Source: VFMC01 sp963791635 (GTDB lineage Bacteria > Actinomycetota > Acidimicrobiia > Acidimicrobiales > Ilumatobacteraceae). From it: 64,000 nucleotides of DNA. Under the pieces are notes generated by a model. That model did not search any database. It was not told the DNA's origin and worked only from the letters and a program-made list of their open reading frames with translations. The translations under genes and the position numbers were made by a program. Each line of letters opens with the position of its first letter. The first letter of the stretch is position 1. This document shows, one piece after another, positions 50,493 through 59,058 of the stretch. The stretch lies in assembly GCA_963791635.1 (NCBI GenBank), contig CAWBTC010000017.1, positions 124,001-188,000 on the forward strand. Reading direction: 5' to 3'.

Positions 50493-50593
50493 CAGGGACT
50501 CACTCGTGGGCGCGACATCGAGCTTCCAGGATATCCGACCGGGGATCGATTCCTTTCAGGCGAGGCGGCCGAATCGGCTGCGCGTCTGGTGCA

Positions 50594-50632
50594 GGGTCGG
50601 GTGCGCGTCGGGTGCGAGTCGGGTGCAGGGTC
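50594..50632. repeat. tandem ~11-bp GC-rich repeat
   Basis: GTCGGGTGC-type units are repeated about three times (GTCGGGTGCGC, GTCGGGTGCGA, GTCGGGTGCAG) in the 174-base gap between tilS and the phosphatase-like gene. No gene or promoter is recognised there. Confidence 0.5.
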
Positions 50633-50666
50633 GCCGCTGGGAGGCACGCATCCCGCCGGCTGCGGT

Positions 50667-51608
50667 TCACGTGCCGTGGAGGGTGAGCCGTTGGTGCGAG
50701 CGGCTGACGCGCCGACCGCCGCCGACGTCGCACGCGAGCGCTCTGCCAGCAGCCACGTCGAGCACCCGCTGCACGGTGGCGGCGTCGGGTGGGTGGCCAT
50801 CGCCGCTCAACCAGCGCCGCACCGCCCGTCGGGCCAAGGCGATCGGTGCCGCAGCGAGGATGCGAGCGTCGGCCGGGTCGAGCGCGGCGGCCAGTTCATC
50901 GAGGAGATCGCCCTCGTCACGGAGGAGATCGGCCTGCCTCGCCAGCACGGGCACGAGGTCTCGAGCGGCCGCCTCCGTCAGGGCGGGCAGCAGGTCGTGA
51001 CGCACACGGTTGCGCAGGAACCGCCGGTCGTCGTTCGACGGATCGTCGACCACGGTGAGCCCGAGCTCCGTGCAGATCTCGCGGGTCTCGTGCCTCCGAA
51101 GGGCGAGCAGCGGGCGGCGATGACCTGGCCGCATGCCGGCCAGCCCGTCGAGGGCGGCGCCGCGCAGCAGGTTGATCACGACGGTTTCGGCCTGGTCGTC
51201 GGCGGTGTGGCCGGTGAGCGCATCGGTGGGGAGTGCCGCGTAGCGGGCCTCCCTGGCCCGTGCTTCGAGGTTCGGACCCTCGCCCACCTGCACCGTCACG
51301 CTCCTGGCGGGGACGCCGAGTCGCTCGGCAGCCCATGTCACGACCTCGAACTCAGCGGCAGAACCAGGCCGCAGGGCATGGTCGACGTGGACAGCCGTTG
51401 GTCGACAGCCTGCTGTGGCGGCGAGGACGAGGAGGGCGATCGAGTCGGCGCCTCCGGAGACCGCGCAGGTGACGGGAGTGCCCGGGGCGGGAAAAGTGCA
51501 GCGTGCAAGCACGGGCTCGAGTGTGTCGAGGAGCGACCGCGACAGCTGCGAGCGGCGCGAACGAGGGTCGGCGGGGCTGGCACCGTCGGTCGAAGGTTCG
51601 ATCGTCAC
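50667..51608 (-). CDS. tilS: tRNA(Ile)-lysidine synthetase
   Basis: The 313-residue enzyme modifies C34 of tRNA-Ile(CAU) to lysidine, so AUA is read as isoleucine. The PP-loop is TCAVSGGADSIALLVLAATA; VHVDHALRPGSAAEFEVV, LEARAREARYAALPTDA, TGHTADDQAETVVINLLRGA and LRNRVRHDLLPAL follow, all typical of TilS. Only the N-terminal catalytic part and a short helical segment are present, as in other short actinobacterial enzymes. GTG 51608 is chosen as start because upstream in-frame residues are low-complexity. Confidence 0.92.
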   Translation of the reverse strand: MTIEPSTDGASPADPRSRRSQLSRSLLDTLEPVLARCTFPAPGTPVTCAVSGGADSIALLVLAATAGCRPTAVHVDHALRPGSAAEFEVVTWAAERLGVPARSVTVQVGEGPNLEARAREARYAALPTDALTGHTADDQAETVVINLLRGAALDGLAGMRPGHRRPLLALRRHETREICTELGLTVVDDPSNDDRRFLRNRVRHDLLPALTEAAARDLVPVLARQADLLRDEGDLLDELAAALDPADARILAAAPIALARRAVRRWLSGDGHPPDAATVQRVLDVAAGRALACDVGGGRRVSRSHQRLTLHGT

Positions 51609-51636
51609 GGCTGCACCGGGGAGTACCGGTCGCCGG

Positions 51637-51783
51637 TCAGTCGTCGCGGCGGGCGCGCTTGCCGGGGTAGCGCTGGGCGGTGACCTGCTTGAGGTAGCCA
51701 CCGACGACGGCGACCACGCCGAGCACGGACGCGAGGGTGAGGATCACACCGATCCACCAGTGCCAGATGTTCGCGGCAAGCAT
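51637..51783 (-). CDS. 48-residue membrane protein
   Basis: The frame from ATG 51783 encodes one transmembrane helix (IWHWWIGVILTLASVLGVVA) followed by a basic tail, VTAQRYPGKRARRDD. It lies 28 bases before tilS on the same strand. The Trp-rich start and basic end are conserved features of small actinobacterial membrane proteins of unknown role. Confidence 0.6.
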   Translation of the reverse strand: MLAANIWHWWIGVILTLASVLGVVAVVGGYLKQVTAQRYPGKRARRDD

Positions 51784-51858
51784 GGGCGCCAGCGTAGCCA
51801 GTGGCGCACCGGATCCAGCCAACCAGCGGCGATCAGGCAGGCGGGCGAGCAGAGCCGA

Positions 51859-52182
51859 TCAGGCCCCGTCGGGACCCGCGTTCAGCTCGTCGGTCGCTGC
51901 GTACGGATCGTCAGGAACCCTGCGGCCACCGCGTTCGTTCGGCTGGTTGGGCTCGTCGGGGTCGCCGAAGCACTTCTGAAGCTTGGCGAGCAGGCCGGGC
52001 GGCATCTCGTCGGACTTGCACTTCTGCGACACGACCACCTTCAGCTCGGCGTGGAAGTCGAACGCCTGGAAGCAGTCGGGGCAGCCTTCGAGGTGGGCGC
52101 GGATGGCGACATGGGTCTCCTCGGACAGCTCGCTGTCGAGGAAGGCATCCAGTTCTCGCAGTGTGTCGTTGCAGTCAGCCAT
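51859..52182 (-). CDS. zinc-type anti-sigma factor, RsrA-like
   Basis: The 107-residue protein starts at ATG 52182, overlapping the sigma gene by eight bases. It contains the ZAS motif HLEGCPDC (His-x3-Cys-x2-Cys) after an AFLDSELSEETHVAIRAHLE helix, with further cysteines in DCND and SQKCKSD that can take part in redox switching. RsrA-type factors release the sigma factor when their cysteines form disulfides. The C-terminal part is Pro/Asp-rich. Confidence 0.88.
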   Translation of the reverse strand: MADCNDTLRELDAFLDSELSEETHVAIRAHLEGCPDCFQAFDFHAELKVVVSQKCKSDEMPPGLLAKLQKCFGDPDEPNQPNERGGRRVPDDPYAATDELNAGPDGA

Positions 52183-52777
52183 GGGTCGCGACCTCTGTGG
52201 GGCTCTCGGTCGAAGCGCCGAAGGGAGTTGCGAGGCCACGTGCCTGCGCGTAGTCGAACAACCGCTTCTGCATCGCCTTTCTTCCCCGATGCAGCCGCGA
52301 CATCACGGTGCCGATCGGGATGTCGAGCATCTCGGCGATCTCTTTGTAGGCGAATCCCTCCACGTCGGCGAGCAGCACGGGCAGTCGGAACGACTCAGGG
52401 AGCTCCTCCAGCGACTGCTTCACCTCGTCATCGGTGAAGAGGTCGAACATCTGGTCCTCTGCGCTGCGCGACGTCGCGTGAAGGGCGCCGATCCGCTTGT
52501 ACATGTACAGGTCCTCGACGTCGTCGAGGTCCGTCTCCGTCGGTCGTCGCTGCTTGGCGCGATAGGTGTTGATGAACGTGTTGGTGAGGATCCGGAACAG
52601 CCAGGCGCGCAGGTTGGTCCCCTCCTGGAACGAGCCGAAGCTGCGATATGCCTTGAGGAAGGTCTCCTGGACGAGATCTTCGGCGTCGGCGGAGTTCCTG
52701 GTCATTCGCAGGGCAGCGCTGTACAGCTGGGGGGCGTACTGCATCGCCTCCTCGGTGAACGCGGTCCGATCGGCCAT
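52175..52777 (-). CDS. ECF sigma factor of the SigR/SigH (oxidative stress) type
   Basis: The 200-residue sigma factor has region 2 (LYSAALRMTRNSADAEDLVQ, ETFLKAYRSFGSFQEGTNLR, AWLFRILTNTFINTYRAKQR) and region 4 (LPESFRLPVLLADVEGFAYK, EIAEMLDIPIGTVMSRLHRG). The NLRAWLFRILTNTFIN style and the overlapping zinc anti-sigma gene match SigR of Streptomyces and SigH of mycobacteria, which control thioredoxin and other thiol-stress genes. A TAGGGT -10 box lies seven bases before ATG 52777. No SigR-type GGGAAT-GTT promoter is evident in front of it. Confidence 0.9.
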   Translation of the reverse strand: MADRTAFTEEAMQYAPQLYSAALRMTRNSADAEDLVQETFLKAYRSFGSFQEGTNLRAWLFRILTNTFINTYRAKQRRPTETDLDDVEDLYMYKRIGALHATSRSAEDQMFDLFTDDEVKQSLEELPESFRLPVLLADVEGFAYKEIAEMLDIPIGTVMSRLHRGRKAMQKRLFDYAQARGLATPFGASTESPTEVATHG

Positions 52778-52784
52778 GGCGTCG

Positions 52785-52790
52785 ACCCTA
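52785..52790 (-). promoter_or_regulatory. -10 box TAGGGT of the SigR-type gene
   Basis: The box lies seven bases upstream of ATG 52777 on the minus strand; leaderless start. Confidence 0.5.
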
Positions 52791-52855
52791 ACGCACCTCG
52801 CTCGCAGCCGCCGTGGGCGATCGGCGTGTCGATCGAGGCCGCTCCAGGCTCCTCG

Positions 52856-53446
52856 TCAGGAGCCGGTCCGGGAAACAAAACCGTCGAGGGCGGCCACGAA
52901 GCGCTCGAGCATGTCGGCCAGCTGGACGCGTTCGTCGGGCGCGTACATCCCCAACAGGTAGGCCATCAGGCGACCTCGGCGCTCTGCGACGTCGGCGCGG
53001 CGAGACACGCCGGCGTCGGTGATCGTGACCATCACGACGCGGCCGTCGTCGTCACCGGGGCTTCGGCTGGCAAGACCAGAACGCACCAGGCGCTGAACGG
53101 CGCGCGTGGCTGTGGAGGGGTCGACACGGAGCGCATCGGCGAGCTCGCTCATCCGCCAGCTCGGCTGTTGCGCGAGCAGGTCGAGGGTGTCCATCTGACC
53201 CTGTTCGAGTGCGTCGTCGCCACTCCCGAACAGGTGGTCGCGCAGAGCACTCATCGCGGCACCGCGGCGCAACTCGATCCAGGAGAGTCCGATGCGGACG
53301 GCCAGTCGGAGCTGCTCGGGGTCGGAGAGATCGACGTCGGTGTCGGTGGCGGTGGCGGTGGCGGTGTCGGTGTCGCGCCAGGGGTCGGCCACGGCGTCGG
53401 CCGTGGCCTCCACGGGGTGATCGTCCAGGGGCTCGGCGGGCGACAT
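52856..53446 (-). CDS. MarR-family regulator
   Basis: The 196-residue protein starts at ATG 53446. After a ~45-residue acidic, Thr/Asp-Ala repeat leader (DTDTATATATDTDVD, from a GGTGGC-type hexamer run at about 53335-53380) comes a MarR winged helix. Its motifs are LEQGQMDTLDLLAQQPSWRM, SELADALRVDPSTATRAVQR, LVRSGLASRSPGDDDGRVVM, and VTITDAGVSRRADV. It faces an alpha/beta hydrolase gene across 60 bases, with overlapping -10 boxes, and may control it. Confidence 0.87.
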   Translation of the reverse strand: MSPAEPLDDHPVEATADAVADPWRDTDTATATATDTDVDLSDPEQLRLAVRIGLSWIELRRGAAMSALRDHLFGSGDDALEQGQMDTLDLLAQQPSWRMSELADALRVDPSTATRAVQRLVRSGLASRSPGDDDGRVVMVTITDAGVSRRADVAERRGRLMAYLLGMYAPDERVQLADMLERFVAALDGFVSRTGS

Positions 53447-53454
53447 GCTGGCGT

Positions 53455-53461
53455 TAGGGTA
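53455..53461. promoter_or_regulatory. overlapping divergent -10 boxes, MarR and hydrolase
   Basis: TAGGGTA reads TAGGGT on the plus strand and, from the other strand, TACCCT nine bases before the MarR ATG 53446. A regulator or polymerase on one promoter excludes the other. Confidence 0.45.
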
Positions 53462-53480
53462 CCGAAGATGGGCAGGACCA

Positions 53481-53519
53481 ATGACCTCGGACGATGACCT
53501 CGGACGATGACATCTGACG
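53481..53519 (+). repeat. 13-bp repeat (three units) carrying three ATG codons
   Basis: ATGACCTCGGACG occurs twice and a third, changed copy (ATGACATCTGACG) begins the hydrolase gene. Because 13 is not a multiple of three, each ATG is in a different frame; the first two open only 9- and 7-codon peptides. Confidence 0.6.
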
Positions 53520-54217
53520 GTGACCTCGGTCCGGCTGGGCAGACACCGCTCGAACTGGTGGGCGTGATCGCCACGCAGGACGTGATGCTCACGCCAACCC
53601 TTCGTCACGTCGAGATGTTCTCGATGCGTGGCCTGCTCACCGTCTTGTGGCACGAACCGATCGGTGACGAGGAGCCGGCGGCCGCGCTCGTGCTGTGCGG
53701 TGGCGCCATGGGCGGCCTGCTGGGTCCCGCCGAGGGCCTGTATCACCGGCTCGGGGTCACGTGGGCCGCACGCGGCGTGCCCGTGCTCCGCGTCAGCTAC
53801 CGCAGACCGAACGATCTGGACGCGTGCTGCATCGACGTCGCAGCCGCCGTGCAGCTCGCGATCGGTGGCGCCGGTGCGCAGCGGGTGGTGGTGATGGGGC
53901 ACAGCTTCGGTGGTGCGGTTGCCGTGCGGGTCGCCGTGGGCCTCGACGCGATGGTGGCCGGCGTGGTGACGTTCGCGACCCAGTCGGCCGGATGCGAGTT
54001 GGCAGGAGGATTGGCGGGTCGACCGCTGTTGTTGTTCCACGGCGAACGAGACGAGATCCTGCCGATCGAGGCCAGCGAGATGGTTCAGATGATCGCCGGC
54101 TCGGGCGAACTGGTGCGCCTCCCCGGAGACGGACATCTGCTCGCCAAGAGCGGGGACGCGATGTGGGAGCGGTTGGAGGAGTGGTTGCCTCCGGTGCTCG
54201 GCCGACAGATCGGGTGA
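53507..54217 (+). CDS. alpha/beta hydrolase-like protein
   Basis: The 236-residue protein starts at ATG 53507 in the third unit of a 13-bp repeat. It has ALVLCGGAMGGLLGPAEGLY, VPVLRVSYRRPNDLDACCID, VVVMGHSFGGAVAVRVAVGL with the likely nucleophile serine, LLLFHGERDEILPIEASEMV with the acid, and LPGDGHLLAKSGDAM with the histidine. It is close in style to dienelactone-hydrolase or small serine hydrolases; substrate unknown. It sits opposite a MarR regulator and 52 bases before glpD. Confidence 0.85.
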   Translation: MTSDGDLGPAGQTPLELVGVIATQDVMLTPTLRHVEMFSMRGLLTVLWHEPIGDEEPAAALVLCGGAMGGLLGPAEGLYHRLGVTWAARGVPVLRVSYRRPNDLDACCIDVAAAVQLAIGGAGAQRVVVMGHSFGGAVAVRVAVGLDAMVAGVVTFATQSAGCELAGGLAGRPLLLFHGERDEILPIEASEMVQMIAGSGELVRLPGDGHLLAKSGDAMWERLEEWLPPVLGRQIG

Positions 54218-54269
54218 GCGCTTCCGCATCACCCGCGCATCCGCCTGCCCAAGACGGCAGAATTGGTGC

Positions 54270-55883
54270 ATGGCACTGCGGCTCTCGCACATCGACCAAC
54301 TTCGTGGGGGGAGCTTCGACGTCCTCGTCGTGGGCGGTGGGATCAACGGCGCGGTGACCTCCGCTGCGCTCGCCGGTCGGGGTGCGTCGGTCGCACTCAT
54401 CGACCGCGGTGACTTCGGCCACTTCACGAGCCAGGAGTCGTCGAACCTGGTGTGGGGCGGGTTCAAGTACCTCGAGCACTACGAGCTCTTGCTCGTGTTC
54501 AAGTTGTGCCGGTCGCGGAACCGTCTGATGAAGGCGTACCCGGACAACATCAAGGAGATCAGCTTCCTCGCCAGCCTCGACCATTCGTCGCCCTACCCGC
54601 CGTGGTTCGCAGCGCTCGGGGCGCTCGGCTACTGGGGCATCGGGCAGTTCGGCACGCGCCACCCGCGCCTGTTGAGCGTCGCCAAGATCCGCGACGAGGA
54701 ACCGGTGATCGACACCACCGACGTCCGTGGCGGCATCGAGTACCGCGACGCGTACCTCGTCGACAACGACGCGAGATTCGTGTTCTCGTTCGTGCGTTCA
54801 GCGATCGAGGCCGGCGCAACCGCCGCGAACTACGTCGAACTGGTCAGTCGCAGAGCGCAGCGGCGAGCGCTGGGTGGCCCGATTGCGCGACGTCGACAGC
54901 GGTGAGGAGCTCATCGCACCTCGGCGAAGGTGATCGTCAACGCCGCGGGGCCGTTCGTCGACGAGCTCAACCGGTCGTGGGGCACCACGACCGATCACCG
55001 CATCGTGTATTCGAAAGGCATCCACCTCGTCGTGCCGCGGCTCACCACCGACGAGCACCAACGGGTGCTCGCCTTCTTCGACGACACCCAGCGGCTGTTC
55101 TACGTGATCCCGATGGGCAGCCGATCGGTCATCGGCACGACCGACACCCGCATCGACGAGCCGTTCACCAAGGTCGATGACGTCGACCGCGAGTTCCTGC
55201 TCGATCAGATCAATCGTCGACTCGCGCTGCAGCAGCCGCTCACCGCCGCTGACGTGATCGCCGAGCGTTCGGGTGTCCGGCCACTCGTGGTCACGTCGTC
55301 GGGGGGCGACCAGAAGGAGGTCGACTGGACGTCGCTCAGCCGCAAGCACGCGATCGAGACGGATCGCCGGATGCGCCTGGTCACCGTCTTCGGCGGCAAG
55401 CTCACCGACTGCCTCAACGTCGGTGAGGAGGTGGCCGAGGCTGTCGAGTCGCTCGGGGTACCGCTCGAGGCCGATCTGCAGAACTGGTACGGCGAGCCGG
55501 CCGCCGCCACCCGGGCGGAGTTCTACCGCCAGGCCCGCCTGATCAAGCTCGACGCGCTGCGCACCAAGCCCGATGTCGAACCCCTCAGCGATCGCCTGTG
55601 GCGTCGATACGGGCGGCGGGCGTTCTCGATGCTCGAGGCGATCCGCGACAACCCACGCATGGGCGAGGACATCATGGAGAACGCCGACTACCTGAGGGTC
55701 GAGCTCCACCTGGCGGCGACGACAGAGATGATCACGCGGCTCGAAGACTTCATGCGCCGCCGTTCGAAGATCGAACAGGTCGTCCGCGCCGAGGATGTCC
55801 GAACCTCGGCCGGGCTCGAGGAGGTCGCGCAGATCCTGTTCGGTGACGACGCCGAACGACGCCTCCGCGAGTACCTCGGCTGA
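54270..55883 (+). pseudogene. glpD: glycerol-3-phosphate dehydrogenase with two compensating frameshifts
   Basis: The expected ~537-residue GlpD is spread over frames. From ATG 54270: FDVLVVGGGINGAVTSAALA, SVALIDRGDFGHFTSQESSN and LVWGGFKYLEHYELLLV, to about 54845. The segment 54848-54915 continues in the next frame (VAERSGERWVARLRDVDSGE). From ~54920 the original frame resumes (VIVNAAGPFVDELNRSWGTT, IPMGSRSVIGTTDTRIDEPF, ERSGVRPLVVTSSGGDQKE, FGGKLTDCLNVGEEVAEAVE). GlpD oxidises glycerol-3-phosphate with FAD and feeds quinone. The two shifts cancel, so either a one-base insertion and deletion occurred in life, or the assembly is wrong there. Confidence 0.8.
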
Positions 55884-55919
55884 GTCCCGAGCCCGGACTG
55901 CTGACGGCTGACCCGTCGG

Positions 55920-56807
55920 TCAAGGGCTCGGATCGGTGATCGGCGGCCCCGGGTCGGTCGTCGTCGGCGGGTCGGTCGTCGTGGTCGGCGGGTCGGTCGT
56001 CGGCGGCGGTTCGGTCGTCGGCGGCGGTTCGGTCGTCGTCGTCGGTGGGACCGGGGGTGAGGTGGTCGTCGTCGGCCGCACGGTCGTCGTCGTGGCGGGC
56101 CGGACAGTGGTCGACGGCGCCGGGGCGACGGTTGTGGCCGGGCTCGGCGCGAACGAGGTCGTGGCGGTGTCATCGACAACGGCCGTCGGTGACTCGTCGG
56201 GCGCGTCGGTGTTGGCCGGTTCGTCCGCTACCGGTTCATCTGCTGCCGGTTCGTCTGTGACCGGTTCGTCCGTGACCGGCGCGCCCGCTGCGTTCGGCCA
56301 GCGAGGCCGGTGCCTTCCGGGCGTGATCGTGTCGTCCAGGAGCTGCTCGATCACGGTTGGCGGATCGGTCGCCACCGGCACGGTCGCCACCGGTTCGGTC
56401 GCAACGGCCATCTCCACCACCGGTTCGGCTGGAGCGATGGTCGTCGAAGCGGCGGAACCCTCCGCGACCTGGGACGGCAGGGCTGTGGCCTCGGATGCGA
56501 TCGTCACCGGCGACGCGGGGATCTGGGCAGCTGGAGGCGCAGCTGACCGAGGTGCCGACGCCGCCAGGGACGTACGTGCGGCCACGGTGGCCAGCACGCC
56601 ATCGCCGTGAGCCGCCGCACCGGCGATGACCGTGAGGATCCCGACGAGCACGGCCGCGCACGCCCTGGCGCGGGAGTGCTGCTCGGTGTCATCGGTGCCC
56701 TCGGACGTGGGCGCCAGCTGCAGAACGGGTGCGGACGCGTTGGACGCGTTGGACGCGTGTGGACGCGTGGTCGACGCGAGCGCAGGATCTGCACGATCGG
56801 TCACCAC
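55920..56807 (-). CDS. Pro/Thr-rich membrane-anchored protein, possibly frameshifted at its 5' end
   Basis: As read from GTG 56807, the 295-residue protein has a hydrophobic segment (AAVLVGILTVIAGAAAHG) and then ~200 residues rich in Thr, Pro, Ala and Asp. These include tandem DEPV/DEPA units (VTDEPVTDEPAADEPVADEP) and a TTTTEPPP/TTDPP tail. Upstream, from ATG 56859 in another frame, lies a good zinc ribbon (CLVCGSDLTRGDRSCRSC). Zinc ribbon, helix and Pro/Thr tail is a common actinobacterial layout, so one base may have been lost or gained near the TCCAACGCG repeats around 56735-56765. Function unknown. Confidence 0.5.
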   Translation of the reverse strand: MVTDRADPALASTTRPHASNASNASAPVLQLAPTSEGTDDTEQHSRARACAAVLVGILTVIAGAAAHGDGVLATVAARTSLAASAPRSAAPPAAQIPASPVTIASEATALPSQVAEGSAASTTIAPAEPVVEMAVATEPVATVPVATDPPTVIEQLLDDTITPGRHRPRWPNAAGAPVTDEPVTDEPAADEPVADEPANTDAPDESPTAVVDDTATTSFAPSPATTVAPAPSTTVRPATTTTVRPTTTTSPPVPPTTTTEPPPTTEPPPTTDPPTTTTDPPTTTDPGPPITDPSP

Positions 56808-57036
56808 GCGTCAGATCGGAACCGCACACCAAGCAGATCGGGATCCTCACATCGGCCATGTCGAACCCTCCGGCTCGTCGCGGTCCTGGCGGGCCGCGCC
56901 GGTGCCGAGAACTCCGGCGCGCCGGGGACATGGCGTGGTTCGCGAGGATCAGATGACTGGATCGTCCGGGCGTGCACCATCCGGTCAAGCAGGACGCGAC
57001 CGCCTGTACACCCGTGCCGGGCGTCCTCGCCGTTGC

Positions 57037-57282
57037 TCAGCCGGCGTCGGCGGACGCGTTCAACTCGGAGATCACTGCGCCCTGCGGGATCGCTTCTTCC
57101 ACGAGCCCGCGCACGAACGCGAGCGCGTCCGCCTCATCGTTCACCGAGACGTGCTCGGTGATGCTCACCGTCTTGGTCCCCAGCTCGTGCGAGGCGAGGC
57201 CGAAGCGATGATCGAGCTCCGTCATCAACGCCTCGGACGGAGCCTTGCGGAGCGTGATCACCGCGTGTACGTCGAATCCCAT
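57037..57282 (-). CDS. 81-residue conserved-type protein, unknown function
   Basis: The protein from ATG 57282 is predicted alpha/beta: MGFDVHAVITLRKAPSEALM, TELDHRFGLASHELGTKTVS, ITEHVSVNDEADALAFVRGL, VEEAIPQGAVISELNASAD. The regular strand-helix alternation and the codon pattern support a real gene. No family is recognised. It faces the WS/DGAT gene across 137 bases, in which no clear promoter is seen. Confidence 0.6.
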   Translation of the reverse strand: MGFDVHAVITLRKAPSEALMTELDHRFGLASHELGTKTVSITEHVSVNDEADALAFVRGLVEEAIPQGAVISELNASADAG

Positions 57283-57419
57283 GACGTGCAGTCTTCACCA
57301 TGCGTGAGGCCTTGTGATCCCGGCATCGCGCAGCCGACGACGGCACGCCGACCCTGTGCCATTGTGCCCTTGTGACCCCGTCTCGGGAGCGCGCATCGTG
57401 CACTGGGGAGGTGCGTCCG

Positions 57420-58955
57420 ATGAACGAGCACTTCGACAGTCGCATGAATCAGTCCGACACCACGTTGTGGCGGATCGAGCGTGATCCGAGTCTGCGGACC
57501 ACCATCGTCGGGCTCGCGATCCTGAGCAAGGCGCCCGATTGGGATCGGCTGCGGACCCGCATCGACGAGGTCACCTGGGAGATCCCGCGCCTGCGCCAGA
57601 AGGTGGTGTCGCCTGCTTTCGGCATCGGGACCCCACGCTGGGTGGAGGACACCGGGTTCGATCTCGACTTCCACCTCCGCCGGATCGTCGCCCCATCGCC
57701 CGGAACGCTGCAGACCGTGCTGGATCTGGCCGGCCCGATCGCGATGGCTGCATTCGACCGGGACCGTCCGCTGTGGGAGTTCACCCTCGTGGAGGGTCTC
57801 GTCGATGGCCGGGCGGCACTGGTGCAGAAGATCCACCACTCGGTGACCGACGGTGTCGGCGCGATGCGAATGGCCCGCATCGCGTTCGACGAGCACGTCG
57901 ACGAACTCCATCGATCGACGCCCCGGCACCTCATGGGCGCTGAGCACCGGCCGAGCGGTCTGAGCCTCGCGATCGACACGATGAACGAGCAGGTGAGTGA
58001 CATCGCCCACCTCGCCGGCAAGACGATGACGGCCATGCCCGGCATGCTCGACAGCTTCATGCGCCACCCGGTGCGGGTGGCGACCACGGTCGTGGGTACC
58101 GCCGAGTCGATCTTCAAGATGGTGCGGCCGGCACGATCGCCACTGTCACCGGTGATGCGCGATCGCGGCATGTCGCGCCGGCTCGTTGCGATCGATCTGT
58201 CACTCGAGGAGTTGAAGGCGTCCGGGCATGCGGCAGGAGGGACCGCGAACGATGCCTTCCTGGCCGCGATCACCGGTGGCATGCGTCGCTACCACCTCCA
58301 TCACGGTGCCGAGCCAAAGGCGCTCCGCGTCACCATGCCGATCAACCTGCGGACGAGCGGTGACGCGATCGGCAACAACCGCTTCACGCCGGCACGGTTC
58401 GCCTTGCCGATCGACCTGGTCGATCCGGTGGAGCGGATGCACCAACTCGGTGAACTGGCCCGGTCGTGGCGAAAAGAGCCCGGTCTCAAGTTCACCGATG
58501 TCGTCGCCGGTGCGCTCAACCTCCTGCCGGAGCCAGCGACGGCAGCCATCCTCGGATCGATGTTGAAAGCGATCGACTTCGTCGCGACGAACGTGCCCGG
58601 ACTCGACCGTCCGATGCACCTGGCAGGTGCGACGGTCGAGCAGCAGTTCGCGTTCGCGCCGCCCTCGGGTGCTGCGTTCAGTGCTGCGCTGCTCTCGCAC
58701 GTCGACCGATGCACGTTGGGCATGGTGATCGACACGACCGCAGTGCCCGATCCCGAGGTGCTGGCCGCGTGCATGGCCGAGGGCTTCGAGGAGGTCCTCG
58801 ACGTCGGCCGAGCAGCGACGCTCGGCCGGCCTGCAACGGCGAAGAAGGCGACCACGAAGAAGGCGACCACGAAGAAGGCGACCACGAAGAAGGCGACCAC
58901 GAAGAAGGCGACCACGAAGAAGGCCACCGGCCAGTCCACGAGCACGAGCGCGTGA
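57420..58955 (+). CDS. wax ester synthase/diacylglycerol acyltransferase with Lys-rich tail
   Basis: The 511-residue enzyme starts at ATG 57420 after GGGGAGG. The WS/DGAT N-terminal half carries the active-site motif HHSVTDG (His139, His140, Asp144, Gly145). Upstream are PRLRQKVVSPAFGIGTPRWV and FDLDFHLRRIVAPSPG; later LRVTMPINLRTSGDAIGNNR and ATNVPGLDRPMHLAGATVEQ. Members join acyl-CoA to diacylglycerol or fatty alcohols, making storage lipid. The C-terminus is unusual: five perfect 15-bp repeats encode KKATT units, a histone-H1-like basic tail that could bind nucleic acid or lipid droplets' acidic surface. Confidence 0.92.
   Translation: MNEHFDSRMNQSDTTLWRIERDPSLRTTIVGLAILSKAPDWDRLRTRIDEVTWEIPRLRQKVVSPAFGIGTPRWVEDTGFDLDFHLRRIVAPSPGTLQTVLDLAGPIAMAAFDRDRPLWEFTLVEGLVDGRAALVQKIHHSVTDGVGAMRMARIAFDEHVDELHRSTPRHLMGAEHRPSGLSLAIDTMNEQVSDIAHLAGKTMTAMPGMLDSFMRHPVRVATTVVGTAESIFKMVRPARSPLSPVMRDRGMSRRLVAIDLSLEELKASGHAAGGTANDAFLAAITGGMRRYHLHHGAEPKALRVTMPINLRTSGDAIGNNRFTPARFALPIDLVDPVERMHQLGELARSWRKEPGLKFTDVVAGALNLLPEPATAAILGSMLKAIDFVATNVPGLDRPMHLAGATVEQQFAFAPPSGAAFSAALLSHVDRCTLGMVIDTTAVPDPEVLAACMAEGFEEVLDVGRAATLGRPATAKKATTKKATTKKATTKKATTKKATTKKATGQSTSTSA
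58841..58927 (+). repeat. 15-bp tandem repeat encoding KKATT
   Basis: GAAGAAGGCGACCAC is repeated five times exactly (58841-58915), with a sixth partial, changed copy. Fifteen is a multiple of three, so slippage changes tail length without changing the frame. Confidence 0.9.
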
Positions 58956-58977
58956 GTTCACCAAGGCAGTGGCCGGT

Positions 58978-59000
58978 GAACACCTGCGGAACGAGTTCGG
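58978..59000 (+). promoter_or_regulatory. 23-bp repeated upstream element, copy 1
   Basis: This 23-base string begins GAACACCTGCGG and ends GAACGAGTTCGG (overlapping parts). It is identical to 60880-60902. It contains the palindrome GAAC-GA-GTTC. It lies 59 bases before the hydrolase start, between two lipid-related genes. Confidence 0.6.
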
Positions 59001-59058
59001 CGGTCGGGCAGGCGCTCGGCCCATTGCACGACCACCTCGTTGCCGAGAGAGGTGGTTC

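Noticed and set aside
49188..51683. Open frame of 831 codons on the plus strand
   Set aside because: It is antisense to the LURP-one, phosphatase-like and tilS genes, all of which have recognisable motifs; the composition is that of a shadow frame.
58841..58927. Possible CRISPR-like array
   Set aside because: The 15-bp units are contiguous with no spacers and lie in frame inside a gene; they encode KKATT.
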